In this document: in pieces, positions 14,049 to 17,603 of the stretch
Position numbering within the stretch: the first letter of the stretch is position 1
Layout of the letters: every line of letters starts with the position of its first letter
Assembly: GCA_902475435.1 (NCBI GenBank)
Contig: CABRZL010000035.1
Location: 1-17,603, forward strand
Direction of reading: 5' to 3'
From: an uncultured Eubacteriales bacterium
Lineage (GTDB): Bacteria; Bacillota; Clostridia; Oscillospirales; Oscillospiraceae
Length of the DNA stretch: 17,603 nucleotides
Notes under the pieces: model-generated
What the model was told of the DNA's origin: nothing
Database searches by the model: none
What the model saw: the letters and a program-made list of their open reading frames with translations, nothing else
Program-made: the position numbers and the translations under genes

Positions 14049-15434
14049 ATGGCCTTTGAAGGATTGACCGAAAAGCTTTCGGCCGCTTTTAAAAAACTCA
14101 GAAGTAAAGGACGTCTCACAGAAGCCGACGTGAAGGAGGCAATGCGTGAAATTCGCCTGGCTCTTTTGGAGGCAGATGTGAGCTATAAGGTCGTTAAAGA
14201 TTTTGTCAAGAATGTTACAGCCCGGGCAATCGGCAGTGATGTTCTTGAAAGCCTGACCCCCGCTCAGATGATCGTCAAGATTGTCAATGAAGAACTGATT
14301 GCACTCATGGGAAGCGAAAACGCAAAGCTCACTATATCTTCTAAGCCTCCCACGATCGTCATGCTGGTAGGCCTACAGGGCGCCGGTAAGACCACCAACG
14401 GTGCAAAATTGGCGGGCTTAATGAAAAAAAATGGAAAAAAGCCTCTGCTGGTGGCTTGCGACGTCTACCGTCCCGCCGCCATCAAGCAGTTGGAAGTAGT
14501 AGGCGGTCAACTGGGAATTCCCGTGTTCCAGATGGGACAGGAAAATCCTGTGGACATTGCCAAGGCAGGCGTAGCCCACGCAAAACGAGAAGGACTCGAT
14601 ATGGTGTTTCTGGACACCGCCGGTCGGCTGCATGTGGACGAAGCATTAATGGAAGAGCTTTCCGCCATCAAAGAGGCCGTCTCCCCTGACGAGATCCTGT
14701 TGGTCGTAGACGCCATGACCGGTCAGGACGCAGTCAATGCTGCAACAGCATTTGATAATCAGCTGGACATTGATGGTGTAATGCTTACCAAACTGGATGG
14801 CGACGCCCGTGGCGGTGCAGCATTATCAGTCAAAGCCGTTACCGGCAAGCCGATCAAATTTGTGGGCACTGGGGAAAAATTGGACAACATTGAGGCTTTC
14901 CACCCAGAGCGCATGGCTTCTCGAATTTTGGGCATGGGCGATGTCCTAACCCTCATTGAGAAAGCAGAAGCCGCTCTGGATCAAAAGAAGGCAGCAGAAT
15001 TGGAGCAAAAGCTCCGAAAGAATAAATTTACCTTACAGGACTTTTACGACCAGCTAGTACAGCTCAAATCCATGGGTTCCATCACAGATATCTTAGCCAT
15101 GATGCCGGGTATAAACGCCGGAGCGTTAAAAGACGTCAAGGTAGATGAAAAAGCTATGTCCCACACGGAAGCCATTATCCTATCTATGACACCATACGAA
15201 CGCGAAAATCCCAACTGCATTAACCACAGCCGTAAGCAGCGAATTGCAGCGGGCGCCGGGGTCAAGGTTCAGGAGATCAACAGTCTGCTCAAACAGTTCG
15301 ATTCCATGCAAAAGATGATGAAGCAGTTCACCGGCGCTGGTTCCAGCAAGAAAATGAAAAAGCTTCAAAAACGAGGTGGATTCGGCAGTATGGGCGGTTT
15401 TGGCGGACTCGGTGGATTTGGCGGATTTCGATAA
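14049..15434 (+). CDS. ffh: Signal recognition particle protein Ffh (SRP54)
   Basis: 461 aa, AAGGAG upstream and starting 4 nt after ylxM. Binds signal peptides on ribosomes and, with 4.5S/scRNA, delivers them to FtsY. Domains: N-domain four-helix bundle (1-90); G-domain (about 100-297) with G1 GLQGAGKTT (108-116), DTAGR (189-193) and TKLDGD (247-252); methionine-containing M-domain (about 325-440) with helices including ILAMMPGIN and SMQKMMKQF. The tail is a Gly/Phe-rich run (about 445-461, repeated GGFG units) that differs from the Lys/Gly/Phe end of the Bacillus protein. Confidence 0.97.
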   Translation: MAFEGLTEKLSAAFKKLRSKGRLTEADVKEAMREIRLALLEADVSYKVVKDFVKNVTARAIGSDVLESLTPAQMIVKIVNEELIALMGSENAKLTISSKPPTIVMLVGLQGAGKTTNGAKLAGLMKKNGKKPLLVACDVYRPAAIKQLEVVGGQLGIPVFQMGQENPVDIAKAGVAHAKREGLDMVFLDTAGRLHVDEALMEELSAIKEAVSPDEILLVVDAMTGQDAVNAATAFDNQLDIDGVMLTKLDGDARGGAALSVKAVTGKPIKFVGTGEKLDNIEAFHPERMASRILGMGDVLTLIEKAEAALDQKKAAELEQKLRKNKFTLQDFYDQLVQLKSMGSITDILAMMPGINAGALKDVKVDEKAMSHTEAIILSMTPYERENPNCINHSRKQRIAAGAGVKVQEINSLLKQFDSMQKMMKQFTGAGSSKKMKKLQKRGGFGSMGGFGGLGGFGGFR

Positions 15435-15518
15435 CTTGTATCTGCAATCAATAATTTGTTCGTAACAAGCAAAGTGCTTTACGATAGATAGAGAAATGTT
15501 TTTGGAGGTGAAACACCC

Positions 15519-15758
15519 ATGGTTAAAATCAGACTGCGTAGAATGGGCGCGAAAAAGGCTCCCTTCTACAGAATTGTGGTTGCTGACTCCCGCAGCCCTC
15601 GCGACGGCCGTTGCATTGAAGAAATTGGCACCTATAATCCTCTGACTGACCCTGCCACTGTCACTGTAGACGTTGAGAAGGCTCAGCAGTGGATCAAGAA
15701 TGGCGCTCAGCCTACCGACACGGTGCGGGCCCTGCTTAAAAAGGCCGGCGCACTTTAA
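15519..15758 (+). CDS. rpsP: 30S ribosomal protein S16
   Basis: 79 aa, typical length. GGAGGTG about 8 nt before ATG. N-terminal MVKIRLRRMGAKKAPFYRIVVADSRSPRDGR is the S16 signature, followed by IEEIGTYNPL and a terminal VRALLKKAGAL. S16 binds 16S rRNA early in 30S assembly. It follows ffh by 84 nt, in which I see only a poor promoter-like pair (TTGTTC/TACGAT), so it is probably read from the ylxM promoter. Confidence 0.97.
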   Translation: MVKIRLRRMGAKKAPFYRIVVADSRSPRDGRCIEEIGTYNPLTDPATVTVDVEKAQQWIKNGAQPTDTVRALLKKAGAL

Positions 15759-15773
15759 TTCGGAGGAATGATC

Positions 15774-16001
15774 ATGAAAGAGCTCCTGCTTTATATGGCA
15801 CAAAATCTGGTGGACAATCCAGATGCTGTCTCTGTAACGGAGATCCCTGGAGAAGAAACTGTTTTGGAACTCCGCGTTGCACCGGAAGACATGGGCAAAG
15901 TGATTGGCCGTCAGGGTCGGATCGCCAAAGAGATCCGAACAATCATAAAGTCTGTGGCCCAGCGCAAAGGCGAACGAGTGAATGTAGAAATTATTGGATA
16001 A
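15774..16001 (+). CDS. khpA: KH-domain RNA-binding protein KhpA (YlqC)
   Basis: 75 aa from the ATG at 15774, preferred over the ATG at 15768, which sits almost on the GGAGGA site; the gap after rpsP is 15 nt. Single KH domain with the GxxG loop as GRQG (45-48) in KVIGRQGRIAKEIRTIIKSVAQ. In Gram-positives KhpA pairs with KhpB (Jag/EloR) to bind many RNAs and affects cell elongation. It is normally encoded between rpsP and rimM; here the operon stops at this gene. Confidence 0.94.
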   Translation: MKELLLYMAQNLVDNPDAVSVTEIPGEETVLELRVAPEDMGKVIGRQGRIAKEIRTIIKSVAQRKGERVNVEIIG

Positions 16002-16042
16002 CAACAACATGCGGTATGGATTCCATGCCGCATGTTGTTGTT
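16000..16042 (+). terminator. Terminator of the ylxM-ffh-rpsP-khpA operon
   Basis: Arms 16000-16020 and 16022-16042 pair along about 19 or more positions with one T-G wobble (tip opens to a small loop around 16021), followed by TTTTG. It begins within the khpA stop codon. From 16043 to about 16130 I see nothing further of note. Confidence 0.85.
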
Positions 16043-16133
16043 TTGTATAATGACTTCTGTATAAATTCCCAATTTTTATCATGTCCCGATCCAGCCCCAC
16101 ATGATCACTTCACAAAAATATTACAAAAAGGAC

Positions 16134-16161
16134 TTGTATTTGTATTTCAGCGCGGTATAAT
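16134..16161 (+). promoter_or_regulatory. Promoter of the folT transcript
   Basis: TTGTAT (16134-16139), 16-nt spacer, perfect TATAAT (16156-16161). The predicted start near 16168 is just before the riboswitch aptamer. Confidence 0.65.
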
Positions 16162-16174
16162 AAAAGCGAATATT

Positions 16175-16275
16175 GGCAGAGTAGAGACCTGTGGGTTAAG
16201 TGTCCGGAGAACGGGGAGTTGTCTCCGGAACGAAAAAAGACGTCTTTTGCCGTACCGGTCTCGCATCCCGCTGCC
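16175..16275 (+). promoter_or_regulatory. Tetrahydrofolate (THF) riboswitch aptamer
   Basis: Helix P1 pairs GGCAG (16175-16179) with CTGCC (16271-16275). P2 pairs GAGACC (16184-16189) with GGTCTC (16257-16262). P3 pairs TCCGGAGA (16203-16210) with TCTCCGGA (16222-16229). A short palindromic AAAAGACGTCTTTT (16234-16247) fills the P4 position. Conserved bases of the class are present: GAGTAGA, GTTAAGTGT, ACGAA and GCATCC. Loop-3 GGGA (16214-16217) can form the known pseudoknot with TCCC (16266-16269). It precedes a folate transporter gene, the usual target. Confidence 0.92.
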
Positions 16276-16326
16276 ACATACCGGAGTTCCTCCTCTATGT
16301 GGCAACATGCCATATAGAGGAGGATT
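16271..16326 (+). promoter_or_regulatory. Riboswitch expression platform with two exclusive helices
   Basis: A 16-pair hairpin (about 16289-16304 with 16310-16325, loop AACAT) buries the AGAGGAGGA ribosome-binding site of folT. Alternatively TGCCACATA (16272-16280) pairs perfectly with TATGTGGCA (16296-16304), breaking both P1 and that hairpin and freeing the site. Ligand binding, by fixing P1, should thus turn folT off. A TTTTT run follows the hairpin, so it might also terminate transcription. Confidence 0.75.
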
Positions 16327-16329
16327 TTT

Positions 16330-17115
16330 ATGGAACAAACCATCTTTTCCCGTAAATATTGGTGCCGCGCTTGCCGGGAACTGAAAAGCCTGAAACGGCT
16401 CACCTTTGCTGCCCTAATTTGCGCTCTGAGCGTCGTGGTCGGCGCGATGTATGTCATTGTAGGAGATAACTTGCGGGTATATTTCACATTCTTTGTCACA
16501 GCTGTTGGCTGCGCTGTTTATGGCCCTGTGCTGGGAATGCTAGTTGCTGCAGTCACGGATACCCTTAACTTTATCCTATTCCCGAGCGGCCCCTATTTCC
16601 CTGGCTACATGATAAGCGAAATGATCGCCGCTTTGATTTATGGGGTATTTCTCTATCGGAAAAAAATCACGGTTTTGCGGCTATTTGGGGCAAAATTTCT
16701 GGTAAATTATTTTGTAAACGTGGGATTGGGTAGTTTATGGAGCCAAATAATGTTTGGTAAGGGCTATCTTTATTATCTGGTAAAAAGCCTGATCAAAAAC
16801 TCGTTACTCCTGCCCTTGGAAGTGATGTTATTAGCTGCACTGTTTACACTATTGGTCCCTGTATTTTCCCGTTTTGGACTGATGACAATTCACGAAAAAC
16901 GGGATCTGGAAAAGCTGACATTCACCTCTAGTTCCTTTACGGTTTTTGGTTTGGATTGCCTCATTGGCGGTGGATGCAGTCTCTATTATAGTACAACGAT
17001 AACTTCCGGCGCTACCGTATTCCGAGGCTTAGCGATTGGTTTGGCAGCTATGGGAATTCTTTTGCTGGTCCTTGGTCCAATTTTTCGACACAAAAGAGCC
17101 CGTGCAAAAGAATAA
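16330..17115 (+). CDS. folT: Folate ECF transporter substrate-binding subunit FolT, with C-terminal extension
   Basis: 261 aa, with GAGGAGG 6 nt before ATG. S-component that binds folate in the membrane and works with a shared EcfA/A'/T energising module encoded elsewhere. Residues 22-180 carry the FolT pattern: LTFAALICALSVVVGA, RVYFTFFVTAVGCAVYGPVLGMLVAAVTD, LFPSGPYFPGYMISEMIAALIYGVFLYR and a later hydrophobic pair (about 122-140, 160-180). About six membrane helices are expected. Usual FolT length is about 170-180 aa. Here a charged linker (186-197) leads to two extra hydrophobic segments (about 203-222, 232-252) and a basic tail. Control is by the THF riboswitch directly upstream, which supports folate as substrate. 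Confidence 0.93.
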   Translation: MEQTIFSRKYWCRACRELKSLKRLTFAALICALSVVVGAMYVIVGDNLRVYFTFFVTAVGCAVYGPVLGMLVAAVTDTLNFILFPSGPYFPGYMISEMIAALIYGVFLYRKKITVLRLFGAKFLVNYFVNVGLGSLWSQIMFGKGYLYYLVKSLIKNSLLLPLEVMLLAALFTLLVPVFSRFGLMTIHEKRDLEKLTFTSSSFTVFGLDCLIGGGCSLYYSTTITSGATVFRGLAIGLAAMGILLLVLGPIFRHKRARAKE

Positions 17116-17117
17116 TT

Positions 17118-17154
17118 AAAAAATCGTGAGACCGATATGGTCTCACGATTTTTT
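17118..17154. terminator. Strong bidirectional terminator after folT
   Basis: AAAAAATCGTGAGACC (17118-17133) and GGTCTCACGATTTTTT (17139-17154) form a perfect 16-bp stem with a GATAT loop and T6 on the plus strand and, by symmetry, on the minus strand. It serves both folT and the convergent partial gene. Confidence 0.93.
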
Positions 17155-17192
17155 ATAATCATTTTCACTCGCTTGTGAATGGAGCTTTATGT

Positions 17193-17603
17193 TCACCAGG
17201 CAGTCACCTGATAATCTTCTATTGCAATCTCTTCAAAGCTCTCATCATCACGAACCTCTAATGAAAACTCTACATCGGTAATGCTTTCAATCCCGTTTGA
17301 TGCCAAGTCGGTATCACTCCAGCGGAAGCTGCTTACCGCCATCTTTCCGGGCGCTACAGACATAGCCCAGTAGGGATCGCACATGTAGCCATTGATCGAC
17401 ACATTTTCTGCCGAAAACCTCAAAGTCCGATCTGTATTGTTGCGGATAAATACTTTCATATTCTCATAATCCAGATCATCCTTCTCAAACCCAGTCACAA
17501 TGAATTGGAAACTCTCATTGTCTGCCAGTATTACGTCCTGTTCTCCTGGAATATATTCATATGTACTGACTGCTTCAGCCCCTTGTGGCTCATAGGTAAA
17601 AGG
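17193..17603 (-). CDS. C-terminal part of an unrecognised protein (5' end outside window)
   Basis: 136 codons are open from the window edge to TGA (17193-17195); an internal GTG at 17498 is probably not the start because the frame stays open and protein-like upstream of it. I do not recognise a named family. The stretch is rich in Asp, Glu and alternating hydrophobic residues and reads as a beta-sandwich: FQFIVTGFEKDDLDYENMKVFIRNNTDRTLRF style strands, then SINGYMCDPYWAMSVAPGKMA, then ESITDVEFSLEVRD. Such domains occur in exported or lipoprotein-type proteins of Clostridia with unknown roles. Any signal peptide would be outside the window. Confidence 0.7.
   Translation of the reverse strand, partial: PFTYEPQGAEAVSTYEYIPGEQDVILADNESFQFIVTGFEKDDLDYENMKVFIRNNTDRTLRFSAENVSINGYMCDPYWAMSVAPGKMAVSSFRWSDTDLASNGIESITDVEFSLEVRDDESFEEIAIEDYQVTAW

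Noticed and set aside
15180..16100. Long minus-strand open frame (306 codons) antisense to ffh, rpsP and khpA
   Set aside because: It spans three firm genes, a terminator hairpin and has no ribosome-binding site or recognisable motif; it is an antisense shadow.
16234..16247. AAAAGACGTCTTTT palindrome as a separate operator
   Set aside because: It lies inside the riboswitch at the P4 position and is explained as part of that RNA fold.
1..17603. CRISPR arrays, tRNA or rRNA genes, insertion sequences, phage genes
   Set aside because: No direct-repeat arrays, tRNA cloverleaf signatures, transposase or integrase motifs were seen.

Overview
The window looks like chromosomal DNA from an anaerobic, endospore-forming Clostridia, probably an Oscillospiraceae-type gut bacterium. 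This rests on the sporulation pair spoIIGA-sigE, a sensory [FeFe]-hydrogenase-like protein, a tetrahydrofolate-riboswitch-controlled folate ECF transporter, a ylxM-ffh-rpsP-khpA cluster, strong Shine-Dalgarno sites and intermediate GC. The taxonomic placement is inference. I see no rRNA, tRNA, CRISPR array, insertion sequence or phage gene. Apart from two genes cut by the window edges, all genes are intact.

Layout. (1) 1-3866, minus strand: spoIIGA and sigE (coupled by an ATGA overlap), then, from its own promoter, a HydS-like sensory hydrogenase with ferredoxin, H-cluster, Fes and PAS modules. It is translationally coupled (GTGA overlap) to a SpoIIE-type PP2C phosphatase that leaves the window. 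(2) 4203-4985, plus strand: a lone hydroxysteroid-dehydrogenase-like SDR behind a 14-bp perfect palindrome, closed by a strong bidirectional terminator. (3) 5100-8725, minus strand: a tightly overlapping operon of a DUF951 zinc-ribbon protein, a RecQ helicase without its winged-helix domain, HisC-type aminotransferase and a radical SAM protein with CX4CX2C spacing. (4) 8794-10107, plus strand: a small unknown protein and a three-S1-domain RNA-binding protein, whose stop overlaps convergent rarA. (5) 10098-12519: rarA (minus) and nth-vanZ (plus), diverging from facing extended -10 promoters. (6) 12557-13546, minus strand: birA, with a predicted BirA operator over its own promoter and start. (7) 13697-16001, plus strand: ylxM-ffh-rpsP-khpA from a perfect consensus sigma-A promoter, ended by a long hairpin. 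(8) 16134-17154: promoter, THF riboswitch, Shine-Dalgarno-sequestering hairpin, folT and terminator. (9) 17193-17603, minus strand: the C-terminal part of an unrecognised protein.

How the genes work together. SpoIIGA processes pro-sigma-E in the mother cell. The hydrogenase-like sensor probably reports H2 or redox state to the PP2C phosphatase. Ffh, YlxM, S16 and KhpA form a translation/secretion cluster. RecQ, RarA and Nth are independent DNA-maintenance genes. BirA and FolT are each controlled by the vitamin they handle, biotin through a repressor operator and folate through an RNA switch. No wholly unknown multi-gene system stands out. The best leads are the sensory hydrogenase/phosphatase pair, the BirA self-operator, the mutually exclusive helices of the folT riboswitch, and the domain variants in RecQ and FolT.
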